Assembly (NCBI GenBank): GCA_963971535.1
Contig: OZ020592.1
Span: forward strand, 59,407,060-59,471,059
Reading direction: 5' to 3'
From: Notolepis coatsorum
Lineage: Eukaryota; Chordata; Actinopteri; Aulopiformes; Paralepididae
DNA length: 64,000 nt
The translations under genes and the position numbers were made by a program. Shown here piece after piece: positions 41,163 through 54,366 of the stretch; the first letter of the stretch is position 1, and the number at the start of each line of letters is the position of its first letter. The notes beneath the pieces were generated by a model. It ran no database searches and was not told the origin of the DNA. It saw only the letters and a list, made by a program, of their open reading frames with translations.

Positions 41163-42770
41163 AAAGGATGGGTTTTAGTACCTACTTTCTTAAATTATGG
41201 GTTCCCCTTTAGTACCTACTTTCTTAAAGGAACACACCCGAGGTTCCCCTTTAGTACCTACTTCCTTAAAGGATGGGTCCTTTTTCAGGTGGGTCCCCCA
41301 TATGCCAACAGTAGTAATATCTTTGTGATATGTTCCAATGAGCTTGAGTCCCACAACGAGAAAAAAAAAGGGTAATTTGGGTTCCTGACTTGAAAAGCTT
41401 AAGAAACGTCACGTACAGCAGAAAACTGTATACAAAAATAAAGTATAAAAAAGTGTTGATTAGCATGCTGGTGCAGCTGCTGCCATGGTGCAAATGATGA
41501 TTCAATTGAAAATAAAAAAGAATTGTTCAAAAAATAAAGATTTGTTGATTTAACTGGACGTCAGTGTTGATGAATGACCAACGACATCCCTGTCAGTAAT
41601 TGACGAATGAGTGCATTACTCTCTGTGACAACAGATTAGTAATAACTCAACCATTGTCAGCCGGTTGTCCAGTCAGAATTGCACAAGGTTAGTTGAGATG
41701 TCAAAGGCTGACGGTTCTTAAGCTACGGCTCAGGACACAAGTTAGGCCCGCGGAACTTTCTGAACGGTCCAGACAAAGATACTAGTGTGTTTTAATTAAA
41801 TAAAATGTGGGGCGCCAGGGTGGCGCACCACGTAACGCACTGTGGTGCAACGCGGCCGTCCCGGGTTCGACTCGGCCGCATGTCTTCCCCCATAATGTCC
41901 TCCCGTTCTTCCTCTCTGCCGGACTTGTCCAATAAAGCCAATAAAAATCTACCAAAAACATAATCTTTAAAAAATTTAATTAAATTAAATGTACTCAATT
42001 TGGATCGAGGACTTTAACAAGAGGAAGAAATACTGGTATATTGAGTTTCCTTCTAAAACATTCACCATTTGAAAATCTTTTACACCTGCATATGATGTGG
42101 CCTTGAGTTGTATAAATTTGGGTGAGAGGTCGGCAGCAGTGAGCCATTACTATCTGGTCCAGCCTAGACTAGCATGCTGGTGCAGCTGCTGCCATGGTGC
42201 AAATGATGATGTAACAACATTTACGCACACACACACCTTACTATCTCTCTCATGCACACTAGGGCTGACCGTCGAATAGTCGACTAATCGATCGAAAGGA
42301 GCCAACCTCTTAGTCTAATGCAAAATATAAAAAAAGTATATATATATATTCTTTTTCATTCTTTCCAAAATCAAAGAGGCCTAGAAGCGTGGCTAACGCT
42401 AATGACGCGTATACCAGCGAGGCCCAACTGCCTAAGAAAACGGACAGAGGCACTGAAAGAGGATTTCACCCGTCTAATGAACACACCAGACAAATATCAA
42501 GATGTATCCATCAGTGGACCAATTGCATGGTTTCGCAGAGGACAAGAAGCCTTCAGTTGACTCCTTCAGACATTAAGCACCGCCCACAGCCCACATTTTT
42601 TTATAATGTTTTATTTTTATATATTTCTTGCATGCACTATCCATCGACTATCGGCACATTTTGGCCAATCAAAGTCGACTATACAAACCCTTAGTCGGGG
42701 ACAGGCCTACATGCACACAGTCACACACACACAGTCACACACACAGTCACACACACAGTCACACACACAG

Positions 42771-42858
<88 letters not shown>

Positions 42859-45800
42859 TACTATCTCTCTCATGCACACTGTCTCTTTTAACTTCTCCAA
42901 TCCATCTGATGGATTGGAGAAGTTACACACACTGAGCGCCCCCCTTCACTGACCTCCGATAGGCGGGCTGATGAGGTAGGGTATGGCGTGGAGGAAATAG
43001 ACCACGCCCAGCGCCGAGGACAGGAAGGGTGTCCCGACCACGTCCGACGTCACCACAGGGATCAGAGCCACGTAGGCGCCGTCAAAGTAGCCATACAGGA
43101 TGGAGAACGGCACCAGCAGAGGGAAGGAGCGGAGTAGAGGGATGAACAGACAACACAGACCCTCCATACCCACAGCGAACGCATAGCAGGCAGTACGGTA
43201 GGGCTTCAGACACCTGGAGAGAGAGAGGGAGAGAGACAGACAGACAGACAGAGAAAAAGAGACAGAGAGATAGAGGGACAGAGAGAGAGAGACAGAGACA
43301 GAGAGAGAGAGACAGAGAGATATAGGGACAGAGAGAGACACAGACAGAGATACATAGAAAGAGAGACAGCGAGAGAGGGAGAGGGAGAAAGAGGGAGAGA
43401 GAGAAAGAGAGGAGGGCAAGAGAAAGAGGGAGAAAGAGGGAGAGAGAGAAAGAGAGGAGGGCAAGAGAAAGAGGGAGAGCGAGAGAAAGAGGGAGGGAGA
43501 GAGAAAGAGAGGGAGAAAGAGAGGAAGCAAGGGGCGAGATAAGGAGAAAAAGAGAGATCAATTTAGTCATAAAAAACATAGATAATGAATTTACCAGCGC
43601 TCTCAACAGCACAATACCTGACTTTTATTACTTTGCAATATTGACATGCTTTTATCTATTTTCCAGATTAAATGCTTTTAGTCAGTGTCCAAACAGTAAA
43701 CACTGGCTAGACACGTGTCACCAATATATACAGCCTGCTTTGTTTACCAGGGAAGGAGGTCAACACGGAAACTAATAAACAAGAGACAAACTCTTGTTTG
43801 CATTTTGGTTTGGTTTGGTTTGGTTCTTTGTTTGAGAGATAAAGCAATCATCCATAGATGAGATCAGTACAACAGTCCTACAGCTACTTCTGTCTGTCAG
43901 CTTTATAAACATCCCTCAGGTCAAGAGGACTACAGCTTGTTTATGTGTGTCAGGTCTATCTGCTGACCTCAGGTCAGGAGGACTACAGCTTGTTTATGTG
44001 TGTCAGGTCTATCTGCTCCCCTCAGGTCAAGAGGACTACAGCTTGTTTATGTGTGTCAGGTCTATCTGCTCCCCTCAGGTCAAGAGGACTACAGCTTGTT
44101 TATGTGTGTCAGGTCTATCTGCTCCCCTCAGGTCAAGAGGACTACAGCTTGTTTATGTGTGTCAGGTCTATCTGCTCCCCTCAGGTCAAGAGGACTACAG
44201 CTTGTTTATGTGTGTCAGGTCTATCTGCTCCCCTCAGGTCAAGAGGACTACAGCTTGTTTATGTGTGTCAGGTCTATCTGCTCCCCTCAGGTCAAGAGGA
44301 CTACAGCTTGTTTGAATGAATGAATGAATGAATGAATGAATGAATGAATGAATGAATGAATGAATGAATGAATGAATGAATGAAAACTTTATTTAACAGA
44401 TTGCAGAATGGGTACAATACAGTACGGCTCAATACACACAATTGTTAAGGGGATGCAGACCAGAGAAAGACGTTTGTCTTGTTTACATCAGGATCCCCCA
44501 TTTTCAATTCATAGTGACATTTATGACATACCGTACTTTTCGCACTATAAGCCGCACCTGACTATAAGCCGCAGCAGCTAAATTGAATGATGTGTACATA
44601 TATAAGCCGCACTGGACTATAAGCTGCATGTGTTTTAATGTTTAATTACCATATATGTAAGGAGTGGAGACTGCGGCTTAATTTGAGTCAACACAGGAAA
44701 CTTCACCCGGCCCGGACACGGAAAGGATTGACAGATTGATTGCTCTTTCTCGATTCTGTGGGTGGTGGTGCATGGCCGTTCTTATATTGAGCTTTAAGTT
44801 CCCACCTCTACAGAGAATGACTCCCATTGGGACACAATACTGTCGGACAAATAACAAGAATTAACTCATTTGTATTAAGTTTAGCAAATAAGGAAACAGA
44901 TAAATAACATTTCACTGCAGTAAAAAAAGCAATATTTCGATTTTCGGGTTTCGTCCACATATAAGCCGCACCGTTATATAAGCCGCAGGGTCGAAAAATG
45001 GGGGAAAAAGCCGCGGCTTATAGTCCGAAAAGTACGGTACATGACATTTATGGCATAGGGACATACATGACATACAGGTATTTAGTACTGTTACATTTGT
45101 GACATATACGATATTCAAATATATATACATTTTACAGTACTGTACCTCAAGACCCCTACAGTACTGTTACCTCAAGACCCCTACGCTCTGCATCTTCTGG
45201 CCGCCTCAGACCTACAGTACTCCTATCCAAGCTCCGGGAGGGTCATCAAAGAGAAGCCGCCTATTCTCAGTCCTTGCCCCACAATGGTGGAATGAACTAC
45301 CCACCCCAGTTAGGACGCGTGTATGCCTTCTACAACGCTGTTCCGTTTACTGAATCGTTAACCGTATGAGAAACGGGTAAATATTTACGAAATCTAAGTG
45401 ATTTTCCAACCTCGGGGTTGATCTCCATCGCGCTCCACTCCATGTTTCAAGTTGGGGCTTTTCACAGTTGGTTAGAACTAGAGCTCGGTGAAGGCTGCAG
45501 GGCAGTGCTGCGGGCTGTTCGCGCGTCACTCGGGGGGCGTGCTTCAGCGGCCAATCAGAGCGCAAAACGGCAACGGAACAGCGTTGTAGAAGGCATACAC
45601 GCAGTTAGCGTAGTTAGGACGCGTAGCCGAAACCCGTCCAATCTTTCGCCGTCGACTAAAGACACACTTCTTCAACCATTATCTGAAATAATAATAAAAA
45701 ATTAAATAAAAAATAAAAAAATCTAACCCTAACTAACCTTACTGTCATGCACTTGTCCTAATAAACTAACCTACACTGTAACACGCAACACTTTGATGAA

Positions 45801-48800
45801 TATTGTTACTCAGCTGATAGAGTTCTACCCTTCCTGATGACCTGTCGTACAGAACTTGTAAGTCGCTTTGGATAAAAGCGTCAGCTAAATGTAAATGTAA
45901 ATGTTACCCATAGATCCTGACAGAGTATATACATATGATGGGGAGGGGACTGTACATTAGGAGGGGGTGGGTGGGTGGGAGAGAAATATACATACGGCGG
46001 GGAGAGAATATATACATGCGGTGGGGAGAAGACTGTCTATTAGGAGGGGGTGGGGGGGTTTGGACATTTACGGTGGCCAGTTTAGAATTGCAGCCTCCCG
46101 TAGGTACTCTTTAAGAGCGGTTTTGAATGTGCGTAGGGATTCACATTCCTTTACAGCTTTGGGTAGGGCGTTCCACATTGATGTGGCATAATTGCGAAAC
46201 GTGTTTAGTCCCTTGTTTGAGCCGAATCTGGGTTTAACATGATTTGTTGAGCTTCCTCTGGTGTTGTGGTCGTGGTGTTCACTGACCTTTGGGAAGTATT
46301 TTGACATGTACATGGGTACCTTAGTCGTATAGTGTATCTTGTAGACCAGGCCCATTGCAAGTTGCTGTACTCTGTCGTCTACTCTAAGCCATCCTAGGTT
46401 GTCAAAGTGGGCAGGGGTGAGGTGGGTTCTAGGGGTAAGGTCAAGTAGAAGTCTGACCAGTTTGTTTTGTGATGTTTGTAATCTTGTTTTTAGCGCCTTT
46501 GAGGTGCTTTGGTACCATGAGGTGCAAGCATAGTCGTAGTACCCTTGAATGAGTGCTCCTGCCAGAGTCTTCAGGGTATTCTTGTTTACCAGAGAGGAGA
46601 TCCGGTACAAGAATCTAGTTCGTTGGTTGACTTTTTTTATTACATTGGATGCCATTTTGTCACAGGAAAGATTTGCCTCTAGGATGGAACCCAGGTAGGT
46701 AATTTCATCTTTCCTTGTGACAATATTGTCACCCACTGTAACTGAGAAGCCGTCGGTCTTGCTGAGTTTGTTATTTGAACCGAAGAGAATGGACTCTGTT
46801 TTGCCCATGTGTAATGATAGTTTGTTATCAGCGAGCCATATGCCGATTTTGCCTAGTTCCGAGCTGAGGGTTTTTTCAACCTGCAACTTGTTCTTGTCAG
46901 AGACCAGCAGGGCTGAGTCGTCCGCAAACAGGAACAAGTTGCAGTCACAAGCTGACGACATGTCATTTGCATAAATTAGGAACAGGAACCTAGTAGCTAG
47001 TATCCTTCCTTGTGGAACACCACAGCTCACTGTGAGGGGGGGGGGGGGGGGTAGAGTACCGTTTACCTCCACCATCTGTTCTCTCCCCTCCAGGTAGGAT
47101 TGCATCCAGCTCACTGATAAACTATCAAAACCAATTCGCGTGTTCGAATCCAGCTCTCCACATTGTTTTTCAGTTTGGCTGGTCGTCCGCAGTAATACAC
47201 ATTGGCCGTATTACGGGGAGGGAAAAACTGAAGGGTGGGGATCGAACGTTGTGAACAAGCGACTCCTACAAGTCGGTTGGTGCGCCTGCGCAGTAGAATC
47301 AGGAAGTGTCGGGGGCAGCGTGAGCCTCCCACGCGTTACTCCTCGACACTAAGAGATCGAGCTGCGCAGGTGAAAAGATGCGACTGCTGTTACCTCAAGT
47401 ACCGGAGGGGACTTGTGCTATGTATGACTTAGTCCACATTGCAGCCGGCTTGTGGGAGGCAAGAAACAGCGTTCGTGACAGGGGAGGGTTGAATTGGATG
47501 ATACGAAATTGGGATGGGAGAAAATATAGAAAAAATGGGAGAAAAAGTGGATCAAAAAAAATAACTATCAAAACCAATTGCTTTTAGCTTGCCAATCAGA
47601 ATGGAGTGAATTTGCGGCCCTTTTTGTGCAGAGGGGTCACTCTCGCAATTTTGAAGTCCTTGGGGACGTGTCCCTGTTTTATGGAGAGGTTTATTATGTG
47701 TGTGATGACTGGGGTGATGGCGGCTGCTGAGTCTCTGAGGAATTTGGAGGGGATATTGTCATGGCCAGTGGCCTTGTTAAGTTGGAGGGCGCTCAGTTTT
47801 TTGAGTACCTCATCGGTTGTTACCATTTCTAGTTTGAAGTCGTCTTTGCGGACCCCTAGGTCTTTGTAGTAGGCTACTATGTGTTCTACCCCATAATGCC
47901 CTGAGTGGGAGGGTAGTTTGTTTACCAGTGTTGTGGCTATGTTTGTGAAGAAGATGTTTAAGTAATTGGCTACATCCAGCTTGTCTGTGATGAGCGTGTT
48001 GTCCGTCTTTATGTTTATGTTTGAGAATCTGGTTTTAAGTTTTTTACTGCAGCCTAGTTGATTATTGAGTAATTTCCAAAGTTCACGTGGTTTGTTTTTG
48101 TTTTCCTCAGTTTTGTCATTGATAATATTTTTTTGCGGTTTTGATCATGGTGTTTACGTCATTTCTTAGTCTGTTTCTTTGAATTTTTTGTTCAACCACG
48201 TGGGCTTGGAGTTCACTGTTTGAGCTTTTGGAAAGCTTTGTCTGACTTTTATGAAGTTCAGAGCATTTTTTGTCTCTGGTTTTCATAGCGGCCAGTATTT
48301 CAGTGTGCATCCATGGCTCAGCGCGATTTTTAACCCTGGTGGTTCTTAGGGGTGCCATGTTGTTGAGTATTGTTGTGAATTTGGTTTTGAATCGAAGCCA
48401 TGTTTCTTCAACCTGTGTACCACTGAGTTCATCTGACCAGTCCATGCTCTCCAGTTCTTAGTTAAAGGCCTCTCTAGAGTAGGTTTTGAGATCCCTAGAT
48501 GTGACTGTTTTGTGACAGCCGGCCTTTTGTTTTAGCTTTTTGCGGGTACAGAAAATCATATAATGATCACTTAACCCGCATGCTATCACCCCTTTATTGG
48601 AGATCATGGACTTGTCAGAGGTCAAAATGAGGTCAATGGTTTATGTGTGTCAGGTCTATCTGCTCCCCTCAGGCCAAGAGGACTACAGCTTGTTTATGTG
48701 TGTCAGGTCTATCTGCTGACATCAGGTCAAGAGGACTACAGCTTGTTTATGTGTGTCAGGTCTATCTGCTCCCCTCAGGTCAAGAGGACTACAGCTTGTT

Positions 48801-50777
48801 TATATGTCCTTTATCAGTGTCCTTGTTTCTGATCCTAGTCAGCCTTAAAGCCTGGGTTGACATATTATCATCGGTATCCTGTGAAAACCCTGCATGTACA
48901 TAAAGGCAACTTCACAAGAACTGAGAGAAAATATGGTTGATTTTCCTATTGACATAAATAGATTTTCAATGATCTGACTTCAAAATATTGATGTTTTTAC
49001 AATCAATAGGACAACGTCAGACACACTATGGTGGTTTGCAGGTATATGAGTAGGATGTCATCAAGGTTTGATTTGATTTTAAACCTTTATTTATACTCAG
49101 GTGAGCTCTGAGGTGAGGCTACCTCATTTACAGAACTGCTGAGTGTACAACAAAATAGAACAACAAAACAATGTGCAGTGCAATCAGTTTTGAAAATAAA
49201 AATAATTATGAATAGAACAAAAAAAAAATCTTCAAGGGGAACACCACCCAAATTAAGAATCAAACTGTTATTTCCATGGCCCAGGAGACTTCAGTCAATA
49301 TGTGTGAGCTACCAGAGAAGGCAGGTGTACTTTCATGTCATCAGGTATAGAGTCTGGAGCTGCTTCATTTTGTGGACCCACAGAATGTTTAGAATAATAC
49401 TTTTCTCAATTGGGTTCTGAGCTGGTTCAAGAACCTTTTGCATCGTCATGACATTTATTTATTTACTTATCCCTCTTTCTCTCACTGAAAATAAGTAGGC
49501 AATCCCTTCCTTCCCTCACTCATTCCCTCCATCCCTCACTCATTCCCTCCGTCACTCCCTCCATCCCTCACTCATTCCCTCCGTCACTCCCTCCATCCCT
49601 CACTCATTCCCTCCGTCACTCCCTCACTCACTTCTCAAAATCCCAACCCCCATGCTGCAAAAGGCCTAACCACTTGTTGTGTGTCAGGGAGTATCCAAAG
49701 GTGATGATTCACACAATGCCAATATATCAATAAGGGAAAAGCTGCTTGGTGGTGTTTGATCAGTGCTCAGGGTGTGCAGTACCAACCCTTACCTGACCCT
49801 TACCTAGGGATGGGAATTGATAAGATTTTATCGATCCGATTCCATTGTCGATTCTGCTTATCGGTCCGATTCTTTATCGATTCCTGATAATTAATAATTA
49901 AAATAAATAAATTGGAAATGCAACAGAACTAAGCTGGTTAGAGAAATAACAACAGGCAACTTGACATTTCTGATTGTCATTTATTGTCAGAAAAATACAA
50001 AAACTGTAAAAAAAAATTAAAAGTTTAACTATACACTTCTATAAAATAATGTATTTGAGATTCTCTTAAACTAATTTATTTATTTTTTTGAATTTTTGTA
50101 TTCTTAAACTAATTTAATCTATTGAATAGCGACCTGTTCAATGTAACTACAGTTCAATATATTTAATTTTTTATCAACTTTTTTCTGCCAATTTTTTCTA
50201 TTTTTCTCCCGACCCAATTTTGCATTGTCCAATTCTACTCTCCCCTGTCTCGAACGTTGTTAGGCCATGCCTCCCACAAGCCGGCTGCAATGTGGATGAA
50301 GCCTTGCATCACGTGTCCCCTCCGGTACTCGAGGAGGCAGCCGTCGCATCTTTTCACCTGCACAGTGCGATCTCTCAGCGGCGAGGGTCTGCGTGGGAGG
50401 GACACGCCGCCCTCGTCGCTTCCTGATTCTACTGCGCAGGCGCACCAACCGACCTGTAGGAGTCGCTGTCCACAACGTCCGATCCCCACCCACCAGCTTC
50501 CCACCCCCTAATACTGCCAATTGTATTAGTATGAACGACCAGCCAAGCTGGTAGCAATGCCGAGAGCTGGGCTCGAACCCAGCATCTCCTGCGTTGGTGG
50601 CGAGCGCCTTGCCCACTGCGCCACCTAGCCGCTACAGTTCAATACCTTAAACTAATTTAATCTATTGAACTGTAGTTGCATTCAACTGGTCGTTATTCCT
50701 CTGTCTTTGAGAAGACCAGCGCGCACACACACACACACACACACGGCTCCTCCCCCGCTAGCCCCCCACCCTCTTCT

Positions 50778-50836
<59 letters not shown>

Positions 50837-52491
50837 TTGTGTATACGCGGAGCAGCGTGTATGGAGCAAGGTTATAGCTAGCGTTAGCTCCGCGGCTAAC
50901 GCGAAGCTAACGCTAGTTTACCCCGAATTAAATTAATGACTAGGTTGCAAAGCATAGTAGTTTTCACTGCACATAGAAGCAGTCAAACAGTGGGATCATT
51001 TCGGGAGCATAATGACCAAAACCCAGGCAATTTCAAGCCCTTAAGGAATCAAATAGTCTGCTCTATGGCTGCATGCTAACGCTAACTTTATTGTTTTTAA
51101 GGCGAGACAGCACCCCCAAAATTGCCTTTTTCCTTTTTTTCAATGATATTGAGACTTTGTTATATTTTGCTTCCTAAACATGTCTTCTATGAAACTAGTG
51201 ACAATAAAATGTCAATAACACACATTTAGTTGTTTATTTGACTTCATTTTGCCTGATTGCATCCATAAATGTGCACATATATTTTTTTAAAGTGCCTAAT
51301 TTGCACATATAAACATAAAATTCAGGAAACTTGCAATATATAATATATTTGCCTATTAGGGGGTACTACACTACTACACAGTTTGTAGCCTGTGTGTAGT
51401 TCTGTTCAGTTCAATAACATCATATTATTATTATTCAGTTATCAGGCATGTGTTTAGGTTGTCTATTACTAATGGTTTGATTGGGTGTTGTGTTTGTAAA
51501 TAGCTGTTTCAAAAAAAATATTTATGGCATTTTACAATACAAAACTTTGAGGTTGTTTTCTGGAAAAACTCGTTTTTTTTTCATTTTACTTACACACAAA
51601 GAGTTGGAACTCCATTTCCCTAGTACCTACACACACCAAACTTTCCACATTTCTTCCCATCCATATTATGCTTCTTTCTATAGAAAGTTTTGTTGATATA
51701 TATCATTCATAGCCAGGTTTATAGTACATTTGATACCAAAACTAGGCAAAAAAATAATTTTTTTATGACAGTATACAGTATTTCCTGATGTATGGGCTGA
51801 TAAGAGGACATAGCCACAAAGTCTTTCTATAAAAAGTTTCGTTTTGAATGTATCAACAAAATGAAACCAAGTTTTTTTATCTGGCATTATCCATTTTGGT
51901 GATCTGAGTCTTGGCGATACATGCAAATAATATGTGCATATTTAATGGTGGAAGTGCCTCATTTGCATATATAAACATAAAATTCAGAAAACTTGTAATA
52001 TATTTTTTCTTAGTTTATATGTACATAACAAACTGTGAAAGTTTCATAGTGATATCTATTCAAGTATTTTTTTCCCCTATTAGGGGGTGCTGTCCCCCCA
52101 TAAATGCGCAACGGTCGGGAAAACATGGCAGCGTTAAAAGGAATCGATAGTCACAGAGGCATGCGATTCCAGGAATTGGACAATTAGGAACCGGCTCCCA
52201 ACGGGAACCGGTTTTCGATTCCCATCCCTACCCTTACCTAACCCTAATACCAACCTTACCCCTGCCTGAACCCGACCCTTATCCTAACTCTAATCTCAAA
52301 TCCTTTTCTAAAGAAGTCTGGAAAATGGTCCTCAAAGGTTTTCCCATGTTTTGTAAATTTTTTAGTACATTTGGACCACACATAATTTAACACAAATTTA
52401 AATTATTGACACACAATTATACACACACATGAAGAAACACACACACACGCGCGCGCATGCACACACACACGCACGCACACACGCACGCACG

Positions 52492-52530
<39 letters not shown>

Positions 52531-54328
52531 ACCGTCTGTCAGTGAGCCATCCGAAGGTGATGTTCCCTACGATGCCTATCACGCCGAGTATGGACATGAG
52601 AAAGGCTGCCTGGTGGTGGTCGACCCCGGCACTCAGGGCGTACGACACCAGGTAGACAAAGGGAAGACTGCACCCACTGGCCAGGAACACGAAGGACACC
52701 GCCAGCAGCAGGAAGTCAGGCAACAACAGAAACCTGTACTCCTGGCTGGACAAGAAGAAGGAACTAAAACGCCGGTTCCTCATTGGTTGACAGCACAAAG
52801 AGGCAGGGTTTTTGGCGATGGTGGTGGGCAACAGCAGAGGTTGAGGCGACGCTGATGACGGTGGTGATGGTGATGATGATGGTGGTGGTGTTAAAGCGTC
52901 CTCGGATTGTTTGTTGAGTTTCACCCCGATTTCCGCGTCCGTCACTGCCGCACCATTGCCTGGTTTTAAGTGATGGAGATGATAAATGCGAGATTAAAAC
53001 GAGATAAAAAAAAACAGGGTTTTCGTTTTATTTTATTCATTAACTAACTAACTGTAATGTGTTATTTTAGTGGCTTGGAAATGCAATGTTTTTTTCTGGA
53101 CACCAGCGGTACAATAAGTATAATGTATAGTAAATGACTGCCCCACAGAGATTTATTGTGTTAAACTCTACTCTGTTCTGATCTACTTCATTCTACTCTG
53201 TCTGACTCTATTCTTCTTTAACTCGTTCTCCTGTATTCCGCTATCCTCTGATCGCCCCTCTTCCCTCTCTCCTTTCCTCTCCCCTCCTCCTCTCCTCCTT
53301 TAACCTTCTCTCCTTTCCTCTCCCCTCCACCTCGCTCCTTTCCTCTCCCCTCCTCCTCTCTCCTTTCCTCTCCTCTCCTCCTCTCTCCTTTAACCTTCCC
53401 TCTCTCCTTTCCTCTCCCCTCCTTTAACCTTCTCTCCTCTCTACTCACCGAGATGCCCCTCCCCCTCCGCTTCTTCCCTCAGCGTGATTGGCCGAAGCAG
53501 GGCGCCACAGACGCACAGATTGGCCACGAAACCGCCCAGTACCAGCAGGGCGCCGCTCCAGGAGTAGCGGTCTATCAGCAGCTGCACAGCGGGCGCCAGC
53601 ACGAAGGTGCCGATCCCGCTGCCCGACATGGCGACGCCGTACGCCAGCGCCTTCCTCCGCCTGAAATACTGGCCCACAATGGCTATGGCTGGAGTGTAGC
53701 AGAGAGCAAAGCCTAGCCCTGGGGAGGGAGGCGGAGGAGAGAGATGGTAAAGAGAGCAAGAGAGGGAAAGTGCAGGCATTATTATGATGAGACGGGAATG
53801 GGGGAGTAGTGTTGTCACGGTACCAGTTCTATAGCGATACCACAATCATTTTTCACACACATCTATTTCAGTCGCTAATGGAGTGAAACACTGTCGAGTC
53901 CTGGCTTTAGGCAGAATCACGAACAGACAATGTGGAAAATAACTTGGTGTGTTCAACTGACACGCCCACTACGCTATTATTCTAAAAGTATCAATACTAA
54001 TAGAATGGAGTATTGGACCGTTTTTAACAGCTGGGTATTGCGATACTTTTCTAGTTGTCTGTTGTCTGTGGCTACGTTTGTACAGCACTTAAAATGTACA
54101 TGTCTATGTAGTTTGTCAAATTGTTATTTGTAGTCATGTTTTGTATTGCTTGTCTGTCTGAGACCAATAGTGCGGTGGCTTAGCAAAAAAATTTGGACGC
54201 GCCGGACAAAAGCACAACATTTTTTCCACGTGTCTCCATCACCATAGCTTTCATTTTGGGGTAGGGGCCACGTCATCAATATCTTCCTTTTTAATTAAAT
54301 AGGTTCAAGAATCGAATCAGGATTGTTA

Positions 54329-54366
<38 letters not shown>

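Larger units (their letters stand above)
44315..48638 (-). mobile_element. CR1/Rex-like LINE inserted in the minisatellite
   Basis: On the minus strand, 5' to 3', it holds the end of an endonuclease region, a linker, reverse transcriptase (47826-46068) and a 3' UTR. The tail is (TTCA)n, seen as GAATGAATGAAT at 44314-44382. The minisatellite abuts both ends. It is 5'-truncated and coding-dead. Nested in it are a palindromic MITE (44529-45039), an L2 fragment with a foldback MITE (45148-45903) and a SINE (47137-47562). Confidence 0.85.
49805..52230. mobile_element. hAT element with perfect 8-bp TSD
   Basis: The ends are TAGGGATGGGAATTGATAAG and (inward from the right) TAGGGATGGGAATCGAAAAC. The duplication CCCTTACC is at 49797-49804 and 52231-52238. 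No transposase frame was found. A SINE, CA and CT microsatellites, and two related blocks (AAACATAAAATTCAGGAAAC at 51310 and 51970) lie inside. Confidence 0.85.

Noticed and set aside
43945..44323. Three overlapping open frames of 107-124 codons
   Set aside because: They come from a 53-bp minisatellite whose unit has no stop codon. All frames are open for the same reason.
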